A stretch of DNA of 38,769 nucleotides, taken from an uncultured bacterium (GTDB taxonomy: Bacteria > Bacteroidota > Bacteroidia > Bacteroidales > Bacteroidaceae). Both the position numbers and the translations under genes were made by a program. The notes beneath the pieces are model-generated. The model was not told the DNA's origin and did no database searches. It worked only from the letters and a program-made list of their open reading frames with translations. Of this stretch, positions 21,617-29,906 are shown one piece after another. The stretch covers positions 1-38,769 of the forward strand of contig CAJMQV010000011.1 in assembly GCA_905215575.1 (NCBI GenBank). The letters are read 5' to 3'. Position 1 is the stretch's first letter, and each line of letters begins with the position of its first letter.

Positions 21617-23989
21617 ATGAGGAAATTTTTTCTGTTGCTTTTACTGGGTTTCACCAATTCTTTTCTGTATGCCATTGATTATACGGTGCGTGGGCGTGTC
21701 ATCGAACAGCAGTCGCGTGAACCGGTGACAGATGCTTATGTCTGGTTGGCAGGAAAGGACACTTTGCGTACCATTACTGATTCTTTGGGTTGTTTTACTC
21801 TGGAACAGGTGCCCCCGGGCATTTTCCATTTTCTGGTCACCTGCATCGGTTATGAACCGGTGCGCACTTCCGAGTATCAGATTTCGGCCACCACACCGTT
21901 TATCGAGATCGAAATCAAGGAAGATACGCGTTTTATTCAGGATGTAACAGTACGCCCGGATCTGTTCTGCCGCAGTACGGAGAGTCCGGTCAGCATGAAT
22001 GTGATTTCTACCCGTGAGATTGAGAAGAGTCCCGGCAGCAACCGCGATGTGTCGCGCATTGTGCGCAACTATCCCGGAGTGTCGTTTTCGCCGATAGGCT
22101 ATCGCAACGACCTGATTGTGCGCGGTGGCGGTCCTTCGGAGAACCGCTTCTTTATGGACGGAATCGAGATTCCCAATATCAACCACTTTGCAACTTTGGG
22201 TGCTTCCGGCGGGCCGGTCAGCATTGTCAATGCTGACTTGATACGCGACATTAATTTCTACACCGGAGCCTTTCCGGCGGCACGTGCCGGAGCCATGAGC
22301 TCGGTGCTCGATTTCCGTTTGCGCGACGGCGACTCAGAAAAGCAAACCTTTAAGGCCACTTTGGGAGCCTCGGAAGTGTCGCTCAGCGGAAGCGGACATT
22401 TTTCCGACCGAACTACATATCTTTTTTCCGTGCGTCAGTCGTATCTGCAAATGCTGTTCAAGATACTGGGATTGCCCTTCCTGCCCAATTATATCGACGG
22501 ACAGGTGAAAATCAAATCCCGACTGAAGAACAATGACGAACTGATGTTCATGGTGCTTACCGGTATAGACCGTATGAAACTCAACACTGATGAAGACGGA
22601 GAGATGGCGCAGTATATGCTCAGCTATCTGCCGGAAATCAATCAGGAAACCTTTACAGTGGGAGCCACCTATAAGCATTATGCCGGCAAACATGTGCAGA
22701 CCTATACTTTGAGTCATAATTATCTGAACAACCGGAACCTGAAGTATGTGAACAACGATGATTCCCGTCCGGAGAACAAGACAACTGATTTGAAGGCCGT
22801 GGAGCAGAAGACTACCGCTAAGGTGGAAAACAAGAGTTATGCCGGAAGCTGGACACTGAAAGAAGGTGTGGAACTGAACAATTATCTTTATGATAACAAC
22901 ACTTTTCAGCGTCTATTCCTGCAACAGACTGTAGAGAACCGTTATGAAACATCGCTCGATCTGTTGGCATGGGGACTCTATGTGTCCGGTGATTACGCAC
23001 CAACCGGAAGCAAATTCTCCGCTTCTGCCGGTATTCGCTTCGATGGCAATAACTATTCCCCGAAAATGCTGCGTTTGTGGAATCAGGCTTCGCCCCGTGC
23101 TTCCATGCGCTATGCCTTCAATCCGCACTGGTCGCTCGGTCTGTCGGCCGGATGGTATTCCCAGCTACCGCCATTTTCGGCATTGGGATTCAAGGATACA
23201 GAGGGCATTTATGTGAACAAGGAGCTTGATTATATGCATGTGGCCCAGTCTGCTTTAGGTGTGGAATGGCGCATGAACCAGAATTTTTCGCTTTCGGTAG
23301 AGGGTTTCTACAAGTATTACACCGATATTCCTCTGTCTGTGGCCGATGGTATTCCTTTGGCCTGCAAGGGAGCTGACTACGGTTCAGTAGGTAACGAGGC
23401 ATTGGTGTCCGATGCCCGCGGACGGGCTTATGGAGTGGAGGCACTGTTCCGGTATTCCATCCCCGAGCGACTGAATTTGACCGCTTCTTTTACCGCTTTC
23501 AAGAGTGAATATCAGTCAACCCCGGATGAGGCCTACATAGCTTCGGCCTGGGACAACCGTTATATTCTGAATGTAGGCGGTACGTATGATTTTCCCAAAC
23601 AATGGAGTCTGGGTATGCGTTGCAGTGTGATCGGTGGCGCGCCGTACACGCCTTATGATCTGGAAAAATCGGAACTGGTTTCTGCCTGGGATGTTTCCGG
23701 TCGCCCTTATCTGGATTACGACCGCTACAACAGTGAGCGTTATAACAGCTTTGCGCAGGTAGACCTCCGTTTGGACAAGGATTTCTATTTCAAGAAGTGG
23801 CGTCTGGGCTTCTATATCGACATACAGAATGTGTTCAACAGTAGTCTGAAACAGCCGGACGCGTGGATCAGTACCGGAGAGATTGTCAATCCGGACGCAC
23901 CGAAGGAGGAGCAGCGTTATCGCTTGAAGCCGATCAAAATGGAGAGTGGCAATCTGGTGCCGACGCTCGGACTTACGGCAGAGTTCTGA
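21617..23989 (+). CDS. TonB-dependent outer-membrane receptor with carboxypeptidase-regulatory N-domain
   Basis: 790 aa. Signal peptide about 1-19; CarboxypepD_reg-like domain about 22-105 ('YTVRGRVIEQQSREPVTDAY'); plug domain about 120-235 ('NVISTREIEKSPGSNRDVSR' and 'LIVRGGGPSENRFFMDGIEI'); then a 22-strand-type beta-barrel ending in the expected aromatic residue ('LGLTAEF'). It transports a ligand across the outer membrane using TonB energy. No SusD partner, ECF sigma/anti-sigma pair or enzyme gene adjoins it, so it is not a polysaccharide-utilisation locus. Length and solitary setting fit receptors for metal chelates, cofactors or other small ligands, but the ligand is unknown. Confidence 0.92.
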   Translation: MRKFFLLLLLGFTNSFLYAIDYTVRGRVIEQQSREPVTDAYVWLAGKDTLRTITDSLGCFTLEQVPPGIFHFLVTCIGYEPVRTSEYQISATTPFIEIEIKEDTRFIQDVTVRPDLFCRSTESPVSMNVISTREIEKSPGSNRDVSRIVRNYPGVSFSPIGYRNDLIVRGGGPSENRFFMDGIEIPNINHFATLGASGGPVSIVNADLIRDINFYTGAFPAARAGAMSSVLDFRLRDGDSEKQTFKATLGASEVSLSGSGHFSDRTTYLFSVRQSYLQMLFKILGLPFLPNYIDGQVKIKSRLKNNDELMFMVLTGIDRMKLNTDEDGEMAQYMLSYLPEINQETFTVGATYKHYAGKHVQTYTLSHNYLNNRNLKYVNNDDSRPENKTTDLKAVEQKTTAKVENKSYAGSWTLKEGVELNNYLYDNNTFQRLFLQQTVENRYETSLDLLAWGLYVSGDYAPTGSKFSASAGIRFDGNNYSPKMLRLWNQASPRASMRYAFNPHWSLGLSAGWYSQLPPFSALGFKDTEGIYVNKELDYMHVAQSALGVEWRMNQNFSLSVEGFYKYYTDIPLSVADGIPLACKGADYGSVGNEALVSDARGRAYGVEALFRYSIPERLNLTASFTAFKSEYQSTPDEAYIASAWDNRYILNVGGTYDFPKQWSLGMRCSVIGGAPYTPYDLEKSELVSAWDVSGRPYLDYDRYNSERYNSFAQVDLRLDKDFYFKKWRLGFYIDIQNVFNSSLKQPDAWISTGEIVNPDAPKEEQRYRLKPIKMESGNLVPTLGLTAEF

Positions 23990-24097
23990 CCGGACATGAC
24001 TTTCTGGAAAAATGATGCTGAAGAAATAAAAAGATTATCTTGATGAATTTTTCAAAACGTCCTGATGAAATTTCAGCATAAGGTAGGTATAAAGAAT

Positions 24098-24130
24098 AAG
24101 GGGAGCACATCATGGCGATGCGCTCCCCTT
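24098..24130. terminator. Terminator between the TonB receptor and maeB
   Basis: A 14-bp stem with one mismatch (aaggggagcacatc with gatgcgctcccctt), 5-nt loop, between two convergent genes. Confidence 0.8.
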
Positions 24131-24149
24131 ATCTAGTTATAGACGTATT

Positions 24150-26435
24150 TTATTTTTTGTTCTTGTTGACCATAGCATCAATTACCGCTACTGCAGTGAT
24201 ATTCACAATGTCACGTACAGAACTTTCAAAGTCCGTAAAGTGGATCGGCTTGTTCAGACCCATCTGGATCGGACCGATGAACTCAGTTCCTTCCTCCGAC
24301 ATGGTCTGCAACAGCTGATAAGAAGCATTTGCCGATGACAGGTTCGGGAATACCAGTGTGTTAACCTCCTTACCGGTCAGTCGGGTGAACGGATACTTCT
24401 GGTCACGCAGCTTGTTGTTCATGGCGAACTTCACCTGCATCTCGCCATCGATCGGCAATTCCGGATATTTGGCCTGCATGTATTCGATAGCCTTGTGTAC
24501 GGTAGCCGGGCTTCCGATCTGATCAGAACCGAAGTTTGAGTAAGACAACATGGCAATGACCGGTTCATGGTTGAAGAAATGTACCTTGTCGGCAGCCAGA
24601 CGGGCTACGTCGATCAAAGTTTCTGTGTCCGGATGACGGTTGATCAGCGTGTCGGCCAGGAAGAAGGTTCCTTTCTTGGAGTTGATGATGTGCATGGTGC
24701 CGAAGTGATTGTATTCCGGCTGGATTCCGATTACTTCCTTGGCCACCTTGATGGTGTTGGAATATTTGGTATACAGACCGGTGATGAAGGCATCAGCTTC
24801 TCCTGTTTCCACCATCATCATACCGAAATAGTTGCGCTCATACATCTTGTCGATAGCTTCGTCCAGAGTATATCCCGCTCTTTTGTTCTTCTCGGTCAGG
24901 ATCTTGGCATAGCGCTCTCTTCTTTCGGTTTCTCGGTCGTGACGCAGATTCACAATCTCAATACCTTCCAGATTCAGATCCAGTTCGTTGGCCAGATTCT
25001 GGATGCGCTCTTCATTACCTAAAATAATCGGGTAACAGATACCTTCGGCCTTAGCCTCTACGGCAGCCTTCAGCATATTCGGGTGTGTTCCTTCTGCGAA
25101 TACTACACGCTGCGGACTTCTCTTGGCCAAAGCACGCAACTGGCGGGTCAGTTTGGATTCATAGCCCATCAGTTCTTTCAGCTTCTGCTTATATTCATCC
25201 CAGTTGGTAATGGTCTTGCGGGCTACTCCCGATTCGATGGCAGCCTTGGCTACCGCCATGGAAACTTCGGTGATGAGGCGTGGGTCTACCGGTTTCGGAA
25301 TAAAATATTTCGGACCGAAAGTCAGTCGGTGTTCGTGGTAAGCCTCGTTTACGGCATCTGGAACCGGCTGTTTGGCCAGGTTGGCGATGGCGCGTACGGC
25401 GGCCAGTTTCATTTCCTCGTTGATGGCAGTGGCACTGGTGTCCAACGCACCGCGGAAGATATAAGGGAATCCGATTACGTTGTTGATCTGGTTCGGATAG
25501 TCAGAACGTCCGGTTGCGATCAGAACGTCCGGACGTGAAGCGATGGCATCCTCGTAAGAGATCTCCGGAACCGGGTTGGCCAGTGCGAATACGATAGGCG
25601 ATGGAGCCATGCTGCGCACCATATCCTGGCTCAGAACATTACCGCGTGACAGTCCCAGGAATACGTCGGCACCTTTGATAGCCTCTTCCAAAGTATGGAT
25701 GTCTGTACGGCTGGTAGCGAAATAACGCTTCTGCTCGTTCAGATCTGTTCTGTCCTTGGAGATGACACCCTTACTGTCCAGCATCACGATATTTTCCAGA
25801 CGCGCGCCGAGTGATACATACAGCTTGGTGCAGGAAACGGCCGATGCACCGGCACCGTTTACTACGATCTTCACATCCTCGATTTTCTTGCCGGCTACCT
25901 CAAGAGCGTTGATCAGTCCCGCACTGGAGATGATGGCTGTTCCGTGCTGGTCGTCATGCATCACCGGGATGTCCAATTCCTCTTTCAGACGACGCTCGAT
26001 TTCAAAACACTCAGGAGCCTTGATGTCTTCCAGATTGATACCTCCGAAGGTAGGAGCGATAGCCTTGACAGCCTGAATGAATTTTTCCGGATCCTTTTCG
26101 TTCACCTCAATGTCGAACACATCGATACCGGCGTAGATCTTGAAAAGCAATCCCTTTCCTTCCATTACAGGTTTGCCGGCCAGAGCGCCGATGTCACCCA
26201 GTCCCAAAACAGCGGTACCGTTTGAGATTACTGCTACCAGGTTTCCTTTTGCGGTATACTTATAGGCATCCTGCGGATTCTTTTCGATTTCCAGACACGG
26301 TTCTGCTACACCCGGCGAGTAAGCCAGAGAGAGATCCTGTTGTGTGCTATATGGCTTTGTAGGTACTACCTCAATCTTGCCCGGTTTGCCCTGGCAGTGG
26401 TAGTTCAGAGCCATCTCTTTTGTAATTTTAGTCAT
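24150..26435 (-). CDS. maeB: NADP-dependent malic enzyme with C-terminal phosphotransacetylase domain
   Basis: 761 aa, the standard length of MaeB fusions. The N-terminal malic-enzyme part (about 1-425) shows 'LAYSPGVAEPC', 'VMHDDQHGTAIISSAG' (metal and substrate binding) and a Rossmann 'IVVNGAGASAVSCTKLY'. The C-terminal part (about 430-761) is phosphate-acetyltransferase-like ('QRVVFAEGTHPNMLKAAVEA', 'VETGEADAFITGLYTKY'). In MaeB this domain is usually a regulatory acetyl-CoA sensor. The enzyme decarboxylates malate to pyruvate, supplying NADPH. A TATCTTTG -7 box lies 37 nt upstream. Confidence 0.95.
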   Translation of the reverse strand: MTKITKEMALNYHCQGKPGKIEVVPTKPYSTQQDLSLAYSPGVAEPCLEIEKNPQDAYKYTAKGNLVAVISNGTAVLGLGDIGALAGKPVMEGKGLLFKIYAGIDVFDIEVNEKDPEKFIQAVKAIAPTFGGINLEDIKAPECFEIERRLKEELDIPVMHDDQHGTAIISSAGLINALEVAGKKIEDVKIVVNGAGASAVSCTKLYVSLGARLENIVMLDSKGVISKDRTDLNEQKRYFATSRTDIHTLEEAIKGADVFLGLSRGNVLSQDMVRSMAPSPIVFALANPVPEISYEDAIASRPDVLIATGRSDYPNQINNVIGFPYIFRGALDTSATAINEEMKLAAVRAIANLAKQPVPDAVNEAYHEHRLTFGPKYFIPKPVDPRLITEVSMAVAKAAIESGVARKTITNWDEYKQKLKELMGYESKLTRQLRALAKRSPQRVVFAEGTHPNMLKAAVEAKAEGICYPIILGNEERIQNLANELDLNLEGIEIVNLRHDRETERRERYAKILTEKNKRAGYTLDEAIDKMYERNYFGMMMVETGEADAFITGLYTKYSNTIKVAKEVIGIQPEYNHFGTMHIINSKKGTFFLADTLINRHPDTETLIDVARLAADKVHFFNHEPVIAMLSYSNFGSDQIGSPATVHKAIEYMQAKYPELPIDGEMQVKFAMNNKLRDQKYPFTRLTGKEVNTLVFPNLSSANASYQLLQTMSEEGTEFIGPIQMGLNKPIHFTDFESSVRDIVNITAVAVIDAMVNKNKK

Positions 26436-26471
26436 TGTGTATGTATTTTAATCTTGATGTTTAGTTCTCTG

Positions 26472-26479
26472 CAAAGATA
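26472..26479 (-). promoter_or_regulatory. -7 box for maeB
   Basis: TATCTTTG on the minus strand, 36 nt upstream of the ATG. No clear -33 element. Confidence 0.6.
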
Positions 26480-26564
26480 TAAATAAAATCAGATCTTCGG
26501 CTATGGAATATTATAAAAACCCTGTGCTCTGCTGATTTTATTTATTTGTTTTGGAAAAGTATAG

Positions 26565-26592
26565 TTGGTTTCATTGATTTTCTGTATGTTTG
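26565..26592 (+). promoter_or_regulatory. Promoter of the YciO-type gene
   Basis: TTG (26565-26567), a 17-nt spacer, then TATGTTTG (26585-26592), 27 nt upstream of the ATG at 26620. Confidence 0.55.
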
Positions 26593-26619
26593 TATTTATA
26601 ATCAAAAATGTGAAGAAAT

Positions 26620-27225
26620 ATGTTGGTGAAGATTTATCCGGAGAACCCGAATCCCCGTGAAGTGGATCGGGTGATCAAGGTGTTGCGTGATGGCGGACTG
26701 ATCATTTATCCTACGGATACGGTCTATGCGATTGGTTGTGATGCCTTGAATGTGCGTGCCGTGGAACGTATTTGCAAAATGAAAGGTGTGAATCCTCAGA
26801 AAAGCAACCTTTCGATTATCTGTTCAGACTTTTCCAATCTGAGTGAATATGCACGGGTGAGCAACGCGGCCTACAAGTTGATGAAGCGTAATCTGCCCGG
26901 ACCGTTTACTTTCATTCTGCCTACCAGCAGCCGTTTGCCTAAAATCTACAAGGACCGTAAGGAGGTGGGTGTGCGTGTTCCCGACAACAATATCATCCTG
27001 ACCTTGGTTCGTGCTTTGGGCAATCCTATTCTGACCATGTCTGTGCACGATGATGATGAAGTGGTGGAATATTCTACGGATCCGGAGCTGATTCATGAAA
27101 AATATCAGCAGGAAGTGGATCTGGTGATTGACGGAGGCTATGGAGCCTTGGAACCTTCTACGGTAGTCAGTTGTCTGGATGATGACTTTGAGATTGTCCG
27201 TCAGGGAAAGGGAGAACTGATCTGA
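26620..27225 (+). CDS. Sua5/YciO/YrdC family protein (YciO-like)
   Basis: 201 aa, a single YrdC fold. 'GGLIIYPTDTVYAIGCDA' near residue 30 is the family signature. The 'AVERICKMKG' block, 'LMKRNLPGPFTFIL' and 'LVIDGGYGALEPSTVVSC' follow. TsaC/Sua5 members make threonylcarbamoyl-AMP for tRNA t6A modification. This one looks closest to the YciO branch ('IYPENPNPREVDRVIKVL' opening), whose role is less certain, so I do not give a tsaC symbol. No Sua5 extra domain. Convergent with manC across a strong terminator. Confidence 0.88.
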   Translation: MLVKIYPENPNPREVDRVIKVLRDGGLIIYPTDTVYAIGCDALNVRAVERICKMKGVNPQKSNLSIICSDFSNLSEYARVSNAAYKLMKRNLPGPFTFILPTSSRLPKIYKDRKEVGVRVPDNNIILTLVRALGNPILTMSVHDDDEVVEYSTDPELIHEKYQQEVDLVIDGGYGALEPSTVVSCLDDDFEIVRQGKGELI

Positions 27226-27246
27226 GCATACGTACAGAAAACAATA

Positions 27247-27286
27247 AACCCTCCTTTGAGATCACGTCTGATTTCGAAGGAGGGTT
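27247..27286. terminator. Bidirectional terminator between the YciO-like gene and manC
   Basis: A 10-bp stem aaccctcctt/aaggagggtt, extended inward by four weaker pairs, with T-rich sequence on the plus-strand exit. Confidence 0.85.
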
Positions 27287-27300
27287 CGTTTTATAAGTAT

Positions 27301-28380
27301 TTAGGAGAATTCTTCTCCCAGTTTCATTTGAGCGTCTGTCATCATACGTCTTAAGGCCGCAGCATCGTTTCTCGGGCAGATCATCAGGACATTGCCCTCT
27401 TCGGCTACCACAAAATTGTTGAGGCCGTCAATAACGGCGACACGTCCTTTAGGCAGACAGATGATATTTCCGGTGCTGTTGTATAACAGAGCCTTGCTGT
27501 CCATCAGTACGTTGTCCTGAGGTTTGCAGCACTGGGCATCATCATGAAGTGAATTCCAGTTGCCCAGATCGGCCCAGCCGAATCCGCAGATTTGCAGGCA
27601 TACATTTTCGCTTCTTTCCAGAATGCCATAGTCGAGTGACAGGTTTGGCAGCGCAGAGAAGTGCTCTGGAATACAAGCCGACAAATCCTTTTGTGCGTCC
27701 GGAGTGCAGGCAATCAGGTCCTGAATATATTCCGGGGCAACATCATGGATAGAGTGGAGCATGGTTTTTACATTCCACAGAAACAGTCCGGTGTTCCAAT
27801 AGAATTCTCCGCTTTCCATAAACATCCGTGCAAATTCCAGTTCTGGTTTTTCTGTGAAAGACTTCACGCGGGCAAAATGAGGTTCTTTCATGGTTTCTCC
27901 TGCCTGAATGTAACCATATCCGGTGTCAGGGCGTGTAGGCTTGACCCCCATGGTAAGGAGCATATCATGTTCGCTTACGAAGTCCAGTCCGCTGAGAATG
28001 TCCTGTTGGAATACTTCCTCTTTCAGAATCAGTTGGTCAGCGGGAGTGACAACAATGCTGGCTTCCGGATTCAGATGAGCGATGTAGGCTGTAGCCCATG
28101 CCACGCTGGGAAGCGTATTTCTTCGGATAGGTTCCGTAAGAATCTGGGCCGGGTTCAGTTCCGGCAGCTGCTCATATACCAGATCTTTATAGTCAACATT
28201 AGTAGATACGTAAATATTCTGTGCTGGAATGATTTTAGCAAACCGGTCGTATGTTTGTTGTAACAGGGTTCTTCCCGTACCAAACAGGTCCAGGAACTGT
28301 TTCGGCTTATTGTGACGGCTAACCGGCCACAAGCGGCTTCCGATACCACCGGCCAGAATGACGCAATAATACTTCTCCAT
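27301..28380 (-). CDS. manC: Mannose-1-phosphate guanylyltransferase
   Basis: 359 aa. It makes GDP-mannose from GTP and mannose-1-phosphate for fucose/mannose glycans and capsules. The nucleotidyltransferase loop is 'GGIGSRLWPVSRHNKPKQF' at the N-terminus; 'TPADQLI' carries the metal Asp, and 'VKSFTEKPE' and 'YWNTGLFLW' are typical of the family. There is no C-terminal phosphomannose-isomerase domain, so this is the short, single-function type. It is not inside a visible polysaccharide cluster. No good -7 box was found directly upstream. Confidence 0.94.
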   Translation of the reverse strand: MEKYYCVILAGGIGSRLWPVSRHNKPKQFLDLFGTGRTLLQQTYDRFAKIIPAQNIYVSTNVDYKDLVYEQLPELNPAQILTEPIRRNTLPSVAWATAYIAHLNPEASIVVTPADQLILKEEVFQQDILSGLDFVSEHDMLLTMGVKPTRPDTGYGYIQAGETMKEPHFARVKSFTEKPELEFARMFMESGEFYWNTGLFLWNVKTMLHSIHDVAPEYIQDLIACTPDAQKDLSACIPEHFSALPNLSLDYGILERSENVCLQICGFGWADLGNWNSLHDDAQCCKPQDNVLMDSKALLYNSTGNIICLPKGRVAVIDGLNNFVVAEEGNVLMICPRNDAAALRRMMTDAQMKLGEEFS

Positions 28381-28543
28381 AATTATGTATAGTTTAATCG
28401 GTTTCTGATTATTCTATTGCTAAGGTAGGGTTTATTTGTGAGGTTTACAAGAATTGCTCCGGATAAAAAAGTCAAAAATATATGAATTAAAATAATTCTG
28501 CATTTCTTGTTTTTGAGATGTTTGGAAAAAAAAACGGATAAAT

Positions 28544-28574
28544 TTTGTGGAATACAAAAAATGCATTATCTTTG
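28544..28574 (+). promoter_or_regulatory. Promoter of tRNA-Leu (plus-strand copy)
   Basis: TTTG (28544-28547), a 19-nt spacer, then TATCTTTG (28567-28574), 19 nt before the mature tRNA. A full consensus promoter. Confidence 0.82.
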
Positions 28575-28593
28575 CACTCGCAATCGAGAAGTT

Positions 28594-28675
28594 GCCCAGA
28601 TGGCGGAATAGGTAGACGCGCTGGTCTCAAACACCAGTGGGGAAACCCATCCCGGTTCGATCCCGGGTCTGGGTA
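28594..28675 (+). tRNA. tRNA-Leu (anticodon CAA), second identical copy
   Basis: 82 nt, base-for-base identical to the minus-strand copy at 15902-15983: acceptor gcccaga/tctgggt, anticodon CAA in loop ctcaaac, long variable arm, no encoded CCA. The identity extends to 94 bp in total (28593-28686), and 18 more bases of leader match after two substitutions. It has its own promoter and terminator. Confidence 0.97.
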
Positions 28676-28682
28676 CAAGGCA

Positions 28683-28719
28683 AAAGTCCAACATTGAATT
28701 TCAATGTTGGACTTTTTTT
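28683..28719. terminator. Terminator shared by tRNA-Leu and ansA
   Basis: A 14-bp perfect stem (28683-28696 with 28702-28715), 5-nt loop, followed by a run of T that merges with the ansA stop codon (complement 28718-28720). It therefore ends both convergent transcripts. Confidence 0.88.
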
Positions 28720-29764
28720 ATTCCTCTTCTTTCGTTATTTCACCGGCAAGATTAGAGTCCATTAACTGGCGTACCTGCTCCAGAGGCAGATCGTGTCCTA
28801 GCAAGAACATCAGTTTGGTGATGGCGCATTCCGGGGTGCAGTCATAGCCGCTTACAACCCCCGCTTGCAACAACTGCAATCCAGTGCCGTAGCGGTGCAT
28901 TTCCACTGCTCCGTGCTGGCATTGTGTGATATTGACAATTAGTATACCCCGTTCTGAAGCCTGTTTCAGATGCCGTGTCAGCCATTCTTTCTGAGGGGCG
29001 TTCCCCGAGCCGAAAGTGCGCAGTACTACAGCCTTCAGGCCAGGAACCTGAAGCACCGACTGCACAATACTTTCTTTGATGCCCGGAAATAGTGAGAGCA
29101 TCACCACATTGTTATTGAACAGAAAGTGCGGCTTTACCGGGCGTTGCGGATCATTTCTCCGGATAAGATGTTCGTTGAAGCGTATATGAATACCCACAGT
29201 GGCCAGGGGAGGGTAGTTGAAAGAACGGAATGCGTTGAAGTTTTCGGCATTCACTTTTGTGGTCCGGTTACCACGCAAGAGTTCATTTTCGAAAAAGATA
29301 CACACTTCCGGCACCATCGGTTGTCCGTTTTCCCGTTTGGCGGCGGCAATCTCTATGGCTGTGATCAGATTTTCCTTTCCGTCGGTACGCAGTTTTCCGA
29401 TGGGCAGCTGCGATCCGGTGAGGATTACCGGTTTGGAAAGGTTTTCGAGCATGAAGCTCAGGGCCGATGCCGTATACGCCATGGTGTCCGTGCCATGCAG
29501 GATTACGAATCCGTCATATTCCTCATATTTATCCATGATGAGGCGCACGATCTTGACCCACAGTTCCGGTTCCATATCCGATGAGTCTATGGCCGGATGG
29601 AATGAATACGTGTCTATGCGAAAGTTGAAGCGTTTCAGTTCCGGAACCTGTTTGAGCAGTTCGTCAAATCTGAAGCTCTCCAGTGCACCGGTTTCCGGGT
29701 TTTCTATCATTCCGATGGTTCCGCCGGTATAGATCAGCAGAACCGATGGCTTGTTTTCTTTCAT
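28718..29764 (-). CDS. ansA: Type I (cytoplasmic) L-asparaginase
   Basis: 348 aa from the ATG at 29764. A TTG three codons upstream is less likely. It hydrolyses asparagine to aspartate and ammonia. Both active-site threonine regions are present: 'IYTGGTIGM' near residue 13 and 'VILHGTDTMAYTASAL' near 85, with the 'SGNAPQ' region further on. There is no signal peptide, which fits the cytoplasmic AnsA type. It converges on the tRNA-Leu gene. Confidence 0.94.
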   Translation of the reverse strand: MKENKPSVLLIYTGGTIGMIENPETGALESFRFDELLKQVPELKRFNFRIDTYSFHPAIDSSDMEPELWVKIVRLIMDKYEEYDGFVILHGTDTMAYTASALSFMLENLSKPVILTGSQLPIGKLRTDGKENLITAIEIAAAKRENGQPMVPEVCIFFENELLRGNRTTKVNAENFNAFRSFNYPPLATVGIHIRFNEHLIRRNDPQRPVKPHFLFNNNVVMLSLFPGIKESIVQSVLQVPGLKAVVLRTFGSGNAPQKEWLTRHLKQASERGILIVNITQCQHGAVEMHRYGTGLQLLQAGVVSGYDCTPECAITKLMFLLGHDLPLEQVRQLMDSNLAGEITKEEE

Positions 29765-29792
29765 TATAATCAAAATGTTAGTTTCCTTAGGA

Positions 29793-29800
29793 CAAAGATA
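29793..29800 (-). promoter_or_regulatory. -7 box for ansA
   Basis: TATCTTTG on the minus strand, 28 nt upstream of the ATG. A TTTG at 29824-29827 (spacer 23) could be the -33 element; if so it abuts the terminator of the upstream GH84 gene. Confidence 0.6.
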
Positions 29801-29827
29801 GGAAAAAACTGTCTGATAATATACAAA

Positions 29828-29873
29828 AAGGACTTTACCATCCTCAAATAAATGGAAAAATGGTAAAGTCCTT
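29828..29873 (-). terminator. Terminator of the GH84 gene
   Basis: A 13-bp perfect stem (aaggactttacca/tggtaaagtcctt) with a 20-nt loop, followed on the minus strand by TTTTTG. It starts 33 nt after the GH84 stop codon. Confidence 0.82.
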
Positions 29874-29906
29874 GTTTGTTTTTATAGGTTCAACCAATCT
29901 TTGGAA

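Noticed and set aside
21481..21675. 65-residue extension of pncB
   Set aside because: Composition unlike the family, overlaps the divergent TonB receptor gene, and the ATG at 21480 gives the expected length.
28594..28675. tRNA-Leu as an integration (att) site of a mobile element
   Set aside because: No integrase gene or direct repeat of the tRNA 3' end is nearby; the second copy is a complete, expressed tRNA in inverted orientation.
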